Source: Colocasia esculenta
Lineage: Eukaryota > Streptophyta > Magnoliopsida > Alismatales > Araceae
Assembly (NCBI GenBank): GCA_014218235.1
Contig: CM024758.1
Span: 102,151,698 to 102,215,697, forward strand
Direction: 5' to 3'
Length of the DNA stretch: 64,000 nucleotides
Every line of letters starts with the position of its first letter. Position 1 is the first letter of the stretch. The position numbers and the translations under genes were made by a program. The notes under the pieces are model-generated. The model worked only from the letters and a program-made list of their open reading frames with translations, searched no databases and was not told the DNA's origin. Below are positions 34,820-47,011 of the stretch, piece by piece.

Positions 34820-35063
34820 GAGTGACATCTCTTTAATCCATTCATTTAAAAGGTCAAGTTCAAACCTTAAGAAATTTGCGCTTTAAGCATGACAACTTGA
34901 GTGCTTTGATCCACCCTCCTCATCTCCGTCTTTCTTGTTGTGATAGAGTTTAGGGTGTCTGTATCACCTTCCCAAATTGGTTGAGAAGGTGCATGCGTCG
35001 CTGTCTAGGGAGATCGAGTCAGTCCCCCTTTCTTGTATCTTATCATAATCCCCTCTTCGACAT

Positions 35064-36275
35064 GGACCAATTCGCATCCTTGCCGACGATGCTCTTCCCT
35101 CGGTTGCTTGAGGAGGTGGCCCAACCCTCTATGCCACACTCCCGGGGCATGTTCAGCCACCCGTCACCGGGATTCGATCCCGTCCTGCTTCTCCCCCGGG
35201 GGTGATGACCCTCATTCACAGTTCAGTCAGCTTCTTCCCCACCTTACTCCGGACCAAGTCCGAGAGTTCATAGCTGCTGCCAAGGGGAAACAACCATTAT
35301 CTCCCCGGGGTCAAAGCCCACTCCGACCGGTGGATTCCTCCGCCCACGTCGCTCAGCACCCCACCTTCCTCCGTCTGGGGCGGATCCTACACCCCGCCGC
35401 CCTCGAACTATCCATTTTCAGAACCAAGCTACCTTCCCCCATGAGATGTTCGGCCTCGATCCCCTCCAACCCCATACTATACGGCCGAACCAGCTCTCCT
35501 CCCTCGCGAAAGGTCACACTCATTCGAGCAGCCTCGCTCCCTGGTTTCTGCGCATCAAGTCCAGTCTCCCTCCGACTTCTTTGCGGAGTGGACAAGCATG
35601 AAGAAGGAGCTTCATGACCTCCGGAGACAAATCGATCCGCGGAAGGTAGCTGACATTGCCCTCCCATCCTTCCAGTACCTCCGGGTGCCACCCCAGTCAG
35701 AGCTCCCTGTTTATCGGCGATATTCTGGGGTAGGGGACCCTTATGTTCATCTGAAGGATTTCGTCTATGAATCAGCACCCCACAAGTATGACCGCCATCT
35801 CATGGCATACTTGTTCAGGAAGTCTCTGGATGGTCCGGCTTTAGAATGGTTTTATTCCCTACCCCCCGAGGAAGCGGAGGATTTCAGAATTGTCCAAGAA
35901 AGATTTCTGCAGCAATTCCAGGATCGGGTAGGACCCGAATATTCTTTTGTGGATCTGGTGGCTGAGAAAATGAAGCCCGAAGAGGAGTTCTCCACTTATG
36001 CGGACGCGGTGGCGTTCATGGCCGCCAAGGTCCGTTGCCCGATGCCTGAGGAGGAAAAGGTGAAATTGTTGATTTCCAATGCCACTCCAACCTACCGAGC
36101 TATTTTGGCCATGAACGACATTTCTACCATGCACCAGCTATATAGCCGAGCCCGTTTCATCCAGACCCAACTTAAAGACTCGCCTATACATTCCATGTTT
36201 GAGACCCTAAAGCCCGTTATGCCAAGAAGCCGCAAGGCCCAGTCACCGAGGGGATCCAAACCAATGAACAAGTAG
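35064..36275 (+). pseudogene. gag of Tat-type element C
   Basis: A start at 35064 (MDQFASLPTMLFPRLLEEVA) is plausible; the frame breaks near 35200 and again near 35580. The best-preserved block (35598-36275) contains KVADIALPSFQYLRVPPQS, GDPYVHLKDFVYESA, DGPALEWFYSLPPEEAEDF and ERFLQQFQDRVGPEYS, a retrotransposon capsid domain of the long Tat/Ogre kind. It would form the virus-like particle. Preceding sequence is Pro/Ser-rich. Element D is inserted 240 bp upstream of the start, in the leader. The end (36275) is a premature stop; the linker and zinc region continue in other frames downstream. Confidence 0.8.
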
Positions 36276-36523
36276 GTGCAGTTAGCAACCCCCAAGGCCC
36301 AGTAGGTAGGTCCCCCTATACCCAACAAGCCCAACGCCAGGAACAAACACCAATAGACAACCACCCCCCCAAGGACAAAATCCTCCCAAGAAATCCTCCC
36401 CAAGATCATCGCCAATACTCCCAGGTCCTCCACCTCAAAATGGCTACGCCCCAGGAAGCCAATGGACCCAAGAGAGCCCAATACCTCCATTGCCGAGTCT
36501 CTAGCTGATGTCTTTGCAGCCTC

Positions 36524-37410
36524 ATGTCCCTAAATGCCCTAAGTCCCTCTGAGAAGGCAAATTGGAATATGGCGGCCGATCAAACAAAGTACTGCATCTA
36601 TCACCGTCATCCGGGCCACAATATGTCCGATTGCTTCCAATTCCGGGACATGATATATGATCTCCATGAGCAGAACCAGATTGATTGGGCAGAGATGAAA
36701 AGATTAATCCAAACTCTGAGGGACCAACAGGGTCAGAGGCAACAACAGCAACAGCAAAGGCGACAGCAGCTGCAGCAGCAACAACAACAGCAACAGCAAA
36801 CAACAGCAACAACAACAGTACCAGCCCTTCCACCAGCATATCAGCGCAGCAGCAACAACAGCAGCCGCAGCAGCCGGCGAATGACCTGGGCATAATCCGT
36901 AACAGCAACAACAGCAGCCGCAGCAGCCGGCGAATGACCTGGGCATAATCCGTAACCCCATGCCACAACATCAGCCTGCTCCAAACCCCGACCAACTCCG
37001 CCACCTCCTCCACCCGCACATGTTAACCCCGTCATCCACCATCCACCACCAGAAGCCCAGTGGGCCTTCGATGACGAACATGAGTAGGCCAGCTTATGGT
37101 CATTTCCCACGTTGCACCACTACCCCCGTGCCCACATCCACCATGCCTCCCTCCTTCACACCCCACGTTGCCACCATCAACCTCACCATCCTATTCCCCT
37201 GTCACGTCACCCATTATCCCTCCACCCACAGCAAATCCTTCCCCCCACGCCAGCACCATTACTGGCCAACCCTTATATCCTTGACACCCCTACCCCTCCA
37301 CTCCACCACAATCTTGCCCTCCAGAGCGGCGAATGTTCCATCGGATGTACCCTAACACATCCTGTATGCCTATGCCAGGTCAACCAAGCCAATAACTAGC
37401 AATCAGCAGC
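36524..37410 (+). pseudogene. Nucleocapsid-like and Gln/Pro-rich region of element C
   Basis: A Cys/His block, YCIYHRHPGHNMSDCFQF (about 36585), resembles the short nucleocapsid-like motif found after gag in Tat/Ogre elements. It is followed by DLHEQNQIDWAEMKRLIQ and then a CAA/CAG-encoded polyglutamine stretch (36720-36810). A 53-bp tandem duplication (36851-36956) shifts the frame. Downstream, 36960-37400 is Pro/His/Thr-rich in all frames and looks like a linker rather than a folded domain. Nucleic acid binding is inferred from position only. Confidence 0.6.
36851..36956 (+). repeat. 53-bp tandem duplication
   Basis: The unit beginning AGCAACAACAGCAGCCGCAG at 36851 recurs at 36904 and ends CATAATCCGTAAC in both copies. 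As 53 is not a multiple of three, it throws the downstream gag frame out of phase. Confidence 0.9.
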
Positions 37411-37564
37411 AGCAAGATATAGAAGAGATTGATCCGGTCCCGGGGACCCAATATGACATCCTGAACATCTGGATCAGACCCCGCCAAGATTTCCATATTA
37501 GAGCTCATTAAGAGGTCGCAGACTCACTAGGATGCCTTAAGGACCTTTTTGCAAAGAGTCATGG

Positions 37565-38340
37565 TCAGCGAAGATTGAATCCGAACAACCTGCCTTCAGT
37601 ACTCTCAATTGTGAACAAAGGACCCACTATTACTTTCTCTGATGGTGAGTTGGCTGCCCCAGAAGCCAGAAAAATGCCCTTATGTGTGACACTCACCATA
37701 AACAAAGTGGCCATCGATGCAGCTCTAGTGGACACGGGAGCTTCTATTAATGTTTGTCCTTTAAGCACCCTTAGAGCATGCAACATATCAGAACGTCAAC
37801 TGCAGCCCACGCCTACCACCATCGCTGCGTATGACAATTCGCGACGTGCCTGCCATGGAGTCATTACTTTACAAGCAGAGTTGGGTCCCCTCGTAATGTC
37901 TGTGGAGTTCTATGTATTGAACATTGATCATACCTACAAGGCCATCTTAGGGCCCATGGATTGAATCATTAGGGGCAGTGCCATCTACAGCACACCAGTG
38001 TCTGAAATTCCCCTTCCAAGGGCGGATTGTCAAGGTGAAGTGTAACAACGACACATACAGTGGAAGCGTTTGAGAGAGTTTTGCCCTCAGTCTGGCCATC
38101 CAACAAACCCGTCATTTCTATACTTGACGTGAACTATCCGTGGGCCTATACCTTCTCCTCCAATCGCCCAATTGTATCCCCATCAGTGGCAGCAGTTAGG
38201 AAGGATGGGTCAGCAAATGCAAAAGGATGGGATATCATGTTCAGGATCGGGTACCAGACCGGAAAGGGTTAGGTACTCACCTCCAAGGTAGGGTCAAAGC
38301 AGTCACTGGCACAAGAAAGTCTACAAACATGGCCTAGGAT
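37565..38340 (+). pseudogene. Protease and G-patch-like segment of element C
   Basis: Retropepsin: ITFSDGELAAPEARKMPLCV leads to ALVDTGASINVCPLSTLRA with the catalytic Asp at about 37730, and HTYKAILGPMD where other elements have the second protease block; a stop or break follows at 37964. Further on, in another frame (38060-38272 and beyond), VNYPWAYTFSS and then WDIMFRIGYQTGKGLGTHLQ resemble a G-patch (aromatic, GxG-rich, hxxxGYxxGxGLG). G-patches follow the protease in some retroviruses and in some plant gypsy elements; they bind nucleic acid. Identification of the protease is firm, of the G-patch moderate. Confidence 0.75.
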
Positions 38341-39009
38341 ATACAATATGGGCAGCATTATCATCTACCTCGCAGTCAGATCAGGGGCCCCTTACTTGGA
38401 CACTTTATGATCACTTTGTCAGGGGGCCTGTACAGCCAGGATATAACACTATGGTGAAAGAAGTTCCAAGTTCGGCATATCAAGTCCTGGAAGCTCAGCG
38501 TCCTGGCAAGAAGAAGAGGGCCGAGACAGACCCAGAAGCACAAGATCTCAAGACCTAATTTCAGCAGTCAGCTTGTTATTTAAGAATCTGAAGCAGAGGC
38601 AGAGGAGCCAGAATTGGAAGATCTCATTTCAGCCGCCAGCCGCCTGTTTGTCGAGGAGGACGTGTCTCAAACAGCAGTGTCAGCATCAACAACCACCACC
38701 AAGCGACAGTTGCTTGGATTCGGTGAGGAAATCGAAATTGTTAGTTCACCAAATCAACAAGGGAACTCTGGCCAGGGTTATCCCGATCTTTCAGTCACTT
38801 TGTTTCATCCGTCTTTGTCCATAATTTCAATTCCTTCCTTATCTCCTCCCCTCATTCTCCAATTCTCCCCCGACGCTGTAGAAGCGTTACTACTCCCGCC
38901 TTCAACCTTCTTCACCATCCTCTTTAATGGCTCGGTTTTGTCCTTCTCCCGAAGCCTCCCGAGTTAGTTTAATGTTTTCTTAAAAAAAAAAAATGTGTGT
39001 CTCTTCCTG

Positions 39010-39250
39010 CTCCCGATGGCGATCCCCGTCACCTCCCTCCTGCTCCTGCTCCCGACGGCGATCCCCGTCACCCCTCCCTCCTGCTCCCGTTCCCGACGGC
39101 GATCCCCGTCACCTCCCTCCTGCTCCCGTTCCCGACGGCGATCCCCGTCACCTCCCTCCTGCTCCCGTTCCCGACGGCGATCCCCGTCACCTTCCTACTT
39201 TCTCCTGCTCTCGACGGCGATCCCCGTCACATCTGCTCCCGGCGGCGATC
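39010..39250 (+). repeat. 39-bp minisatellite, about 6 copies
   Basis: GGCGATCCCCGTCACC starts at 39018, 39057, 39098, 39137, 39176 and 39216, giving periods near 39-41 bp, with CTCCTGCTCCCGTTCCCGAC between. Because 39 is 3 x 13 all frames stay open and one reads as a Ser/Arg-Pro repeat; this is probably fortuitous. It lies between the protease and reverse transcriptase of element C, which are normally continuous, so it may be a later expansion. Confidence 0.85.
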
Positions 39251-39659
39251 GTCGTCCTTCTTTCGCTCATTCACGCCTTCACCTGGTGGCAGACATGGCC
39301 ATTTCGGGCGATTCGGGTGAGGGGCCTTCTGCTCCCCTACACCCCGATGCTGTTGCCGGCACCCTGAGCTCGGGTGGCCCGCTTCCTCCTCCAGTCCCAT
39401 CGGAGGACCTTCGCGGCCCTGCCGCACCCTTTGTTTTCGTTCCAATAAACCTCTGGACGCTTCTCCAGAGCCTCCTGTAAATATCAAATCCTTAAAATCA
39501 GGGGTAGGTTCTAGCAAGTCCCCGTCCCCCTAGGAAAAGAAGGGTAGTGGCATACCCCGTAGATATCTCTTAGACTTAGTTCAAAGGTGTGGCGCTCTTC
39601 TAGCTGTCGAAGAGTTCGTCCACGAAGCAGTTCTGAACTTAGAGGAGATACCTATAGAG

Positions 39660-41000
39660 GAAGGGCTAGACGATGGCTTTGGGATATATGAATTGTAGCC
39701 GAAGAGGACCCATTAGATGAGAATGATTGTGAGATAGAGGATGCTGCTGAGGCGTATGCTAGTGGTATGAGGAGATTCGATGAACCTACCTCAGCAGTCG
39801 ATGAACCTACTAAAGAGGTAAACGTGGGAACTGAAGAGGACCCCAGGCTTTTAACCATAGCCTCCGGCCTCCCTCCCGAAGAAGAAGAAGCACTCATAGA
39901 AATGTTGAGGGAGTTCAAAATTCATTTGCCTGGTCCTACGATGACATGCCCGGCATTGACCCCTTTGGTGGAGCATAGATTAATTTGAAGCCAGGGCAGT
40001 TGCCGTTAAACAAAAGCTAAGAAGGTTCCTCCCCCACATCGCTTGAAGATGAAAGAGGAGATTGATAAGCTACACAAAGCCAAGTTCATCCGTGTAGTCC
40101 TCTATCCTTTGTGGGTGGCGAACATTGTCCCGGTCATGAAGAAGGACGGAAGAGTGCGTATTTGCATAGACTTTCGGGACTTGAATAAGGCATGTCCTAA
40201 GGATGATTTCCCTTACCTCACTTGGACGTTCTGATCGATAATACCGCAGGGTTCGAAACTCTATCTTTTATGGATGGGTATTCCTTTGGACTGAAGAATG
40301 CCGGCGCCACTTATCAAAGAGCAATGTTAGCTATCTTCCACGACATGATTCATATTGATGTTGAGGTCTACGTGGATGATATCATGGTGAAGTCTCGAAC
40401 CAGAAGAGAGCATTCCTCCGTGCTTGCCAGGGTGTTTCGCGCACCACAAGAGTATCAATTAAAGATGAATCCAAAGAAGTGCGTGTTCGGGGTTTCTTCG
40501 AGTAAGCTTTGGGTTCATAGTTAGTAAACAGGGGATTCAAATAGACCTGCACAAGGCTAAGGCAATAAATGAAATGCCTCCTCCCAAGAACATATCTGAG
40601 CTTCGAGGTTTGATTGGTCGGCTGTAGTTCATAAGGAGGTTCATATCTCAGCACTCCCAAAGATGCCGTCCTTTCTACGAACTGTTGAGAGAGGAGGAGT
40701 CAATTTTGAATGGAACGATAAGTGTCAAGAGGCCTTCGATGAGCTCAAGAGTTATCTTATGAATCCGCCCGTGCTTCAGGCACCTATCCCTGGGAAACCC
40801 TTAATCCTATATCTGTCAACAATTGAGGACTCCCTAGGAGCTGTCCTTGCCAGCATGACGAATCCGGCAAAGAAAGGGCAGTCTACTACCTATCTAGGCT
40901 CTTCAATCCTCCGAGCTCAAACTCACCACAATGGAGAAAACCTGTGCAACGCTAGTTTGGGTAGTGCAGAAATTGAAGTACTACTTCCTAGCTCATAAGG
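39660..41000 (+). pseudogene. Reverse transcriptase and RNase H of element C
   Basis: An acidic lead-in (39767-39960) contains MLREFKIHLPGP-MTCPALTP, the run-in to Tat/Ogre reverse transcriptases. The polymerase starts about 40043: KMKEEIDKLHKAKFIRVV, WVANIVPVMKKDGRVRICID and FRDLNKACPKDDFPY, then after a break FGLKNAGATYQRAMLAIF and the active site YVDDIMVKS (about 40368). MNPKKCVFGVSSSKLWVHS ends that frame. RNase H (40663-40998) includes NFEWNDKCQEAFDELKSYL and PLILYLSTIEDSLGAVLAS, but the usual first Asp is replaced (LYLST), and part of the later domain is missing. Frame changes occur near 40230, 40520, 40630 and 40900. Clearly an old, dead copy compared with element D. Confidence 0.8.
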
Positions 41001-41239
41001 TGAGTTTGATTTCTAGAATGGACCCTATCAGGTATCTCCTGAAAAGCCAGTCCTCGCCGACAGAGTTGGCACGTTGGCAAAGTTTTCCTCTCTCAGTTTG
41101 ATATCTCCTTTATTGTTCAGAAAGCCATAAAGGGTATGGCATGGCTGAGCACCTTGATCACCCTCCCTCTTCCTCATAGTGATACGGTTCAAGAGGAATT
41201 CCCCGATGTGAAAACCTATCACTTGTCTCTCATGATCCC

Positions 41240-41460
41240 TTCTAGTCTCTCCACTTCGATGGAGCTCTCAATTCTAGGAGACGGGGCATAGGTGCTGTCT
41301 TACTCACCCCAGAAGGGATCACCATTCCTTTGGCTTACCAACTCCAGTTCTACGCCACCACCAATATCTCCGAGTAGAGGCTCTCCTAGCCGGTCTTAAG
41401 CTTGCCCTCTTAGGCGCACGTCACCTAAGATCATAAGAGATTCTCAGCTCGTTCTTCGGC
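41240..41460 (+). pseudogene. Additional archaeal-type RNase H of element C
   Basis: In frames broken near 41380, the plus strand gives HFDGALNSRRRGIGAVLLT, PEGITIPLAYQLQFYATTN and then LLAGLKLAL with RHLRS further on. This is the second (archaeal-like) RNase H found between RNase H and integrase in Tat-lineage elements (usual style: YFDGA-N..G.G..L..P.G; N-AEYEALLAGL). Its presence is the main reason for assigning element C to Tat. The catalytic Asp of the FDGA motif is kept; the YEALL Glu region is damaged by a stop. Confidence 0.7.
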
Positions 41461-41849
41461 AAGGCCTTTCTACCTACGCACTCCGGACCCCAAGCTCAAG
41501 CCTTATCAAGATCTGGTCCGCTCCTGGCCAAGCAATTCCGTAACTTATCTCATTCATACCCCTCGCTCTCAGAACATTCTGGCTGATGCTCTGGCATCGT
41601 TAGCTTCATCTCTCTCCTCCCTCTCAGCCATAATGCTGAGACTATCTTGTCAAAGGTTAGAAGCTCCCTCCACTCAGGATCCTTGGTCTTAAACCTTAGG
41701 AGCTCTCTAAGTTCTGAAGGCAGAGAAGAAAGAAGCGAAGGAGTTATTGCTTGTTGAATTAGGAGAATTGATGGAAGAAGAGAGGCCGTGGTACCATGAG
41801 ATTGAATAATATTGCAGAGGACGGTACCCTCCCAGAAGAAGCTAAAGCG

Positions 41850-42700
41850 AAGATAGGGAGCCATCCGTATAGCGGCATTAAAGTATACCCTCATGGTGAA
41901 GTGCTTTACAGACGCGCTCTAAATGGAATGCTCTTAGATGTGTGACAGATGAGAGGCTTGGAAAATAGGGAAGGATCCCACTCCGTGAGATGCGGATGGG
42001 CATGTGAATGGTCAGATGTTAGCCAAGAAGATCTTAGGCAGGGCTACTACTGGCCAACCTAGAAGAGGACTGTGCCGCCTACGTTCGTAGGGTGTGTCAA
42101 ATGCCAAATCCATGCCGGATAAAATCCATGCTCCATCTTCCTCTTTGCATCCACTATCTTCTCCTTGGCCTTTCTCCATGTGGGCCTTTGATATCATCGG
42201 GCCCCTTGGTGATCCTAATGCTCGATAAAACAAAAATCCTTCATCCTCACTGCTACTGAGTATTTCACCAAGTGGGCCGAAGCAGAAGCATTTGCAGAAA
42301 TCAAAGGTTCGACCATGTGTAGATTCATCATGAAGAACATCATTGCACGGTTTGAGTACCAGGTAGCCTCATCACCAACAATGGACCGTAGTAGTTCATA
42401 TCCCAAGAGCTTCAAGACCTATGTAAGAGATTCAATATTTCCTTGCATCATTCGTCTCCTTATTATCCATAGGGCAACGGCCAGCCGAAGCCACAAACAA
42501 AACACTTTTGAAAATTCTGAAGAAAACTTGTGAGTCTAATAAATTCGCTGATTGGCTAGAAAAGCTAATTAAGGCTTTGTGGGCCTACCGCACCTCCGTC
42601 CGCTCACGCCCACGGGGCAAACTCCTTTCTCACTTACATACGGAAGGAAGCTGTATGTCCACACGAGATCCTCATCCCTTCGCTTAGAATTCAGTGGACA
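41850..42700 (+). pseudogene. Integrase remnants of element C
   Basis: Fragments in several frames: GHVNGQMLAKKILGRATT (start of the zinc-binding region, about 42000), CVKCQIHA-like Cys residues near 42095, then WPFSMWAFDIIGPLGDPNAR (about 42165), where the Asp of AFDIIGP is the first catalytic residue. ATEYFTKWAEAEAFAEIK and FIMKNIIARF follow, and LIKALWAYRTSVRS-like sequence near 42570. Stops and indels are frequent. The order and wording match Tat/Ogre integrases. After about 42830 weak traces of the C-terminal domain (RKFQEGDMVLKRIF) are visible to about 43040. Confidence 0.7.
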
Positions 42701-43040
42701 AGGAAATTAATCCCGATGAACATCGGGAGGCGTTACTTACACAACTATAACTCTAGACGAACGACGTCTAGCTGCAGCCGATCATGTGCTTTCATATCAA
42801 AATAGACTCTCAAGATCTTTTCAAAAGAAAGTGATTGAGCGTAAATTTCAAGAAGGAGACATGGTCTTGAAGCGAATTTTCATAAAACCTGGAGGTCCAA
42901 GGTCCAAATTGTCAGCAAAACTGGGAAGGGCCGTACGTCGTTAAAGAAGTGTACCCGGGGAACGCGTATATGCTAGTTAATGTCGTGGCGATGAACTCTC
43001 TCCACCATAGAATGGATTATATCTTTAAAAGATTCTACCC

Positions 43041-43382
43041 CGGATAAACAGTCTTTTGATAACAACACCAATGACAGGTAGCCATTTGCCAAGTGTCTCA
43101 CTCCCTCTCCTACTGGCAGAATAATATTTATGCTCAATCGTGTACTCAGCACGGTGACCTAAGGTCATTCCCCTTCATGTATGGTGTTCTCGCTTAGCCC
43201 TCGTTCAGGGAAGCTAAGGGCATTTCTCTCCTTACTCGGACAAGGTCTAGGGTACGGGGGGAGGCTAGCCTGTAGATGTGCAACAGTGTAAACCATGTGT
43301 TTGAAGTCTCAAAGAGGGACGGGCAGTTCTAAGAGAAAAAGTATATAGCACAAAATAAGTGACAAAATGACAAATGAAGGCA
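43041..43382 (+). other. Start of element C's 3' non-coding region
   Basis: No coding frame. GGGGGGAGGCTAG at 43257-43269 is a purine tract, but no LTR of C follows; the solo LTR E begins at 43383 instead. Confidence 0.4.
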
Positions 43383-44499
43383 TGTAGCACCCCGAAAATT
43401 TTATTACATAAAAATTCAAATAAATGGAAATAAATAATTTCCATAATATCGGAGTATTTAAAACATACGTATCATTATCGTATGTGCTAAAACACATCGG
43501 AAAATTCCGTAAAAATTATAAATCAACCCTAAACATTATTACTAAACGTTTCACAAAGAAATTTGTGACAAGAAAAATGATTAGCTAAGTTTAAAGTGTT
43601 TTGCGACTTATTACCGTAATTCATGAATAAGTCGGAAATCATTATCACACGTACTTAGATGAGTCAGAAAATTAAATAAAATCATATATGGACTTCAAAT
43701 AATATCCTCTAATGACCCATCAAGAAATTTGGTTGAATAAAAATCAATTGGGCTAGGTTTAAGAGTTATTGCGACCGGTTATCTAAATAAGGAAACAAGT
43801 CGGAAAACCGTTAAACACGGAAATACGACGCAATAAAAATTAAATAAAAGGTTGGGGAGACTTCCGACATTATATATTGATGACCCATTATCATAATTGG
43901 GCCAATGGGCAACATTTGCCCAAAAATCAATGAAGCTAGAAAATACATAGAATTCGTAACCATAAATAAGCTGAAATTAAAAAGAGGCAATTAGAGTGAA
44001 TTGGGATGCAATCATGCATTCATGGCAACCCAATTCGTGCCTAACTATGAGGGTAGGTTTCCTAATGCCTCACACACTCAAAGGGAGGAGGAAATCATCA
44101 AAAATAGGAAACCAAACATGCCAATCCCGAAATCCTCTTTTCCTAGTTATAATAGGACTCCTAAACACCATGGTTACTTAAATACTCTTCACCCAAACCC
44201 TAGGAACGAATTTAGAACTTGCTAGGGTCGTGTGGAGGAGCTCTTGGTGGCTGAGGAGCTGTGGAACGACCACAAGAAACGTTCTCCTCCCCTTCTCATC
44301 TGCTGCGACCTGCACAAACCACTCTCTTGAAGTCGACCAAAGGTAGGTTTTTCGGGCCAAAACTTAACATTCCTATACCAATATGTAGAGCATCAAGTTA
44401 ACTTTCATTTCCCACTGGTTTCATCGAATTTCATTTAGTAGATCTTGATTTATAAGCGTTTTGCAAAAGTCGTGCACTGTCAGGGCTTTTCCCATTCTT

Positions 44500-45010
44500 A
44501 ATATGTTTCACGTGATTCAAGACCGAATTAGAGTAAAATCTTAACATGGAAGTTATTCTACTTGATGTCACGATCATCTTTCATGTTGAACGTTTTGTCT
44601 AAATCTCATTAGTAGAGAGTTATGAACCCCGTAAGAGAGTCATGCATAATACTGTGTTTTCGGGTTTGCAGTTAGCCTTAGGTTTATCCTGTTTTTCTTG
44701 AGATTTAAGACGAAGTAGGTCAAGACTCCAACATGAAAGTTCTTTTATTAGTCGTTAGGGTCATCTTTCATGTTAAAGGTTTTTTGTAAATGTCATTAGT
44801 TTGAGAGTTATAAACTTCGTAATAGAGTCATGCATGATACTGCATTTTTCTGGTTGCATTTAACTTTAGTTCTTCATGTTTTTTCACAGGGCAAAGACCG
44901 AATTAGGTAAAACCCCCACATCAAAGTTCTTCCAATAGATGTCCTCGACATTTTCTATGTTGTGAGTTTTGTCTAAAGGTCAGCATACAGAGAGATATAG
45001 GGTTTCATGA
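44500..45010 (+). repeat. Degenerate ~190-bp tandem repeat, about 3 copies
   Basis: Recurring words: CATGCATAATACTG/CATGCATGATACTG (44642, 44830), AAGACCGAATTAG (44520, 44894), ATCTTTCATGTTG/ATCTTTCATGTTA (44577, 44763) and GAGAGTTATGAAC/GAGAGTTATAAAC (44616, 44803). The period is about 187-190 bp with strong divergence. Confidence 0.7.
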
Positions 45011-45088
45011 TATCACCCTGTGTCAAATCATGGTAGTCTGAACCAAGAGCATGTCAGATCCATGTCGGACTCAGGCGCAGACCCTGTG

Positions 45089-45230
45089 AACGCGACGCCC
45101 GATATGTCGCATTCTGAGGTCGGGTCGCGACAGTACCGCTGTCGCATTCTGGTTGCGACAGTACCATGTCGCCTTCTGCCTGCCTGATCTGACAGACCCC
45201 GTCACCTTCCTTATAGGGATATGTCGCGAT
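45089..45230. repeat. Class II palindrome array in solo LTR E
   Basis: Centres at 45092, 45109, 45127, 45144, 45155, 45171 and 45226; distances 17, 18, 17, 11, 16, 55. CTGTCGCA (45139-45146) pairs perfectly with TGCGACAG (45154-45161): the G-to-A change in one arm is matched by C-to-T in the other. Confidence 0.75.
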
Positions 45231-47011
45231 CTCAGGATTTTTTAAACCAAAAACCATGTGTTTTCTTGCAAAGTTTTCCGCATATACTTGATGTCTATTT
45301 AAATAGTGATAATTACTGTGTAAGTTGCATGTCTTGGGTCTGATCATTACATGATTGTTAATGGCTTAAAATTGGTTAACCCATTTAAAAGCTTTGATTT
45401 ACATGAACAATATCTAATTCTCTCCTAATGACGTGATCATTCATGCACTTATGATTTACTCTTCTTTCTACTCTAGCTTGACTAAATGATAATTTTGTTA
45501 TCATAAAATCTTGAAATCCATGATTAGTTAAAGTGCATAGTTTTATTCCATGTTATATTGTCAAGTGTTTCCTACGAGTTTGAGACCGATGGTTTTGAAT
45601 TGAGACACGCGTACCGCACTACACACTAGCACTGTTAGGCAACCTTTTTCTTGGGAAATTGGAAACTCTCTACCGGTCATTCCGAATCGGCAGACTAGCG
45701 ACCTTTTCACCAAGGCCTCCGTAAATCTCCTCTGACCATGGATTCCCACATGGCCGACGAGTTGGTTGTACCATTGAAGTTCCCTGGAGATAGCGTGCAC
45801 TTCCTTTCTCTTCTTGATCTCGTGAGTGTGACTTACAATCTAGACTAAAGCCATTAATGTAAAGATTGAACGAAAGTATAAATTGTACCGTTATGCTGTC
45901 GAATTATCTCTTGACCATTGTTCTCATGAAATCATGTTCAATTTATTATTACTTCTTCTCATCATCATCATGAACATGACATTACACATGCTACGTTTTG
46001 AAACTCTCATTGGCCATTATTAATGACTGTGGGTATCTACATTTAAAAATTTAAGTGAGATGCTGACAGGGCACGGCGTGTGTCCAAGGGCTCCAATCTA
46101 GCCCCAATGACGGCGAGTCATAGATATACTGTTAACCATGGGTATAATGATTACTGGCGTTGCATCTGCGCTGGGAAAATCGTGCGTGCGTGTTGAATGA
46201 TAGATACATAACCACATACACGTGTCCTGGTGTACATTCTTGATGGATCTTTTCTTGGTGTACATTGGTGTCTACGTGCCTGATTAGTGTTACTTGATCG
46301 TGCTCGTGCGTGCTTGCTTGCTTGCGTTATGGCCATCCTGCATTTAATACAATTAGTGATATCTTGCGTTCTTGAAAGCTATTAACATCAAGTGAAATCT
46401 TGCGTGCTTGTACAAAGTGATCTATTCCTAGTTTCTCTTTGTCATCTTGTTCATCAATCTTATTCTATCATGATCTCTCTCTCTAGCTTGTTTTTATATC
46501 ATGTTTTAACGAGTTTTTATTCGTACTTGCATATCATTCATCGTACTTGCCTAGTTCTAAATGTTAATCACTTATATCATTGCCCGCACATTGAGATATA
46601 AATCCTACTGGGCTAGTTTGCTCATTCCCTACTTTTACCCAATCTAGGTGACTATGAAGTGCAAGAGGAAGAGCAAGTCGAGGATGGGAATGCGTCCGAG
46701 TGAAGAGTGTTCCAATCATAAGTCTATCTATAGATAGTTTATTTTGAGTGTTAGAACAATGTAGTAGGAAGTGAGGATTAAATGTACTTTCCCTTTCATT
46801 GAGTCTTAGTCCTGTACTAGTTTTCATTTGAATAAAAGAGTTGAGATTGAATACATTTATATTGAGTTCAACATGTGGGCCCTATTATGATGTTGTGTTG
46901 ATACACATTTAGTGCGTGCTAGCTAGAGGCTTATTTGCCGATTGTCCACGTCTCGAATTATCGACTCGAATTCTTCGAATATATCCGTTGCGTAATTCTC
47001 GGGACGTGACA

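Larger units (their letters stand above)
43383..47011 (+). mobile_element. Solo LTR E (3629 bp)
   Basis: Opens TGTAGCACCCCGAAAATTTT and closes TTCTCGGGACGTGACA, with TG...CA ends. Flanking pentamers are AGGCA (43378-43382) and GGGCA (47012-47016), one mismatch from a target duplication. No coding sequence, primer site or polypurine tract is present. Opening and closing words resemble the solo LTR at 20381-23126. It contains three degenerate ~190-bp tandem repeats (44500-45010) immediately upstream of a class II palindrome array (45089-45230). It splits element C's 3' non-coding region. Confidence 0.8.

Noticed and set aside
36522..37110. Leu/Cys/Val-rich frames opposite the CAA/CAG stretch
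   Set aside because: Reverse-complement shadow of polyglutamine codons.
38993..39480. Ser/Arg-rich 'SR protein'-like frame
   Set aside because: Arises from the 39-bp minisatellite, open in all three frames; no RNA-recognition domain nearby.
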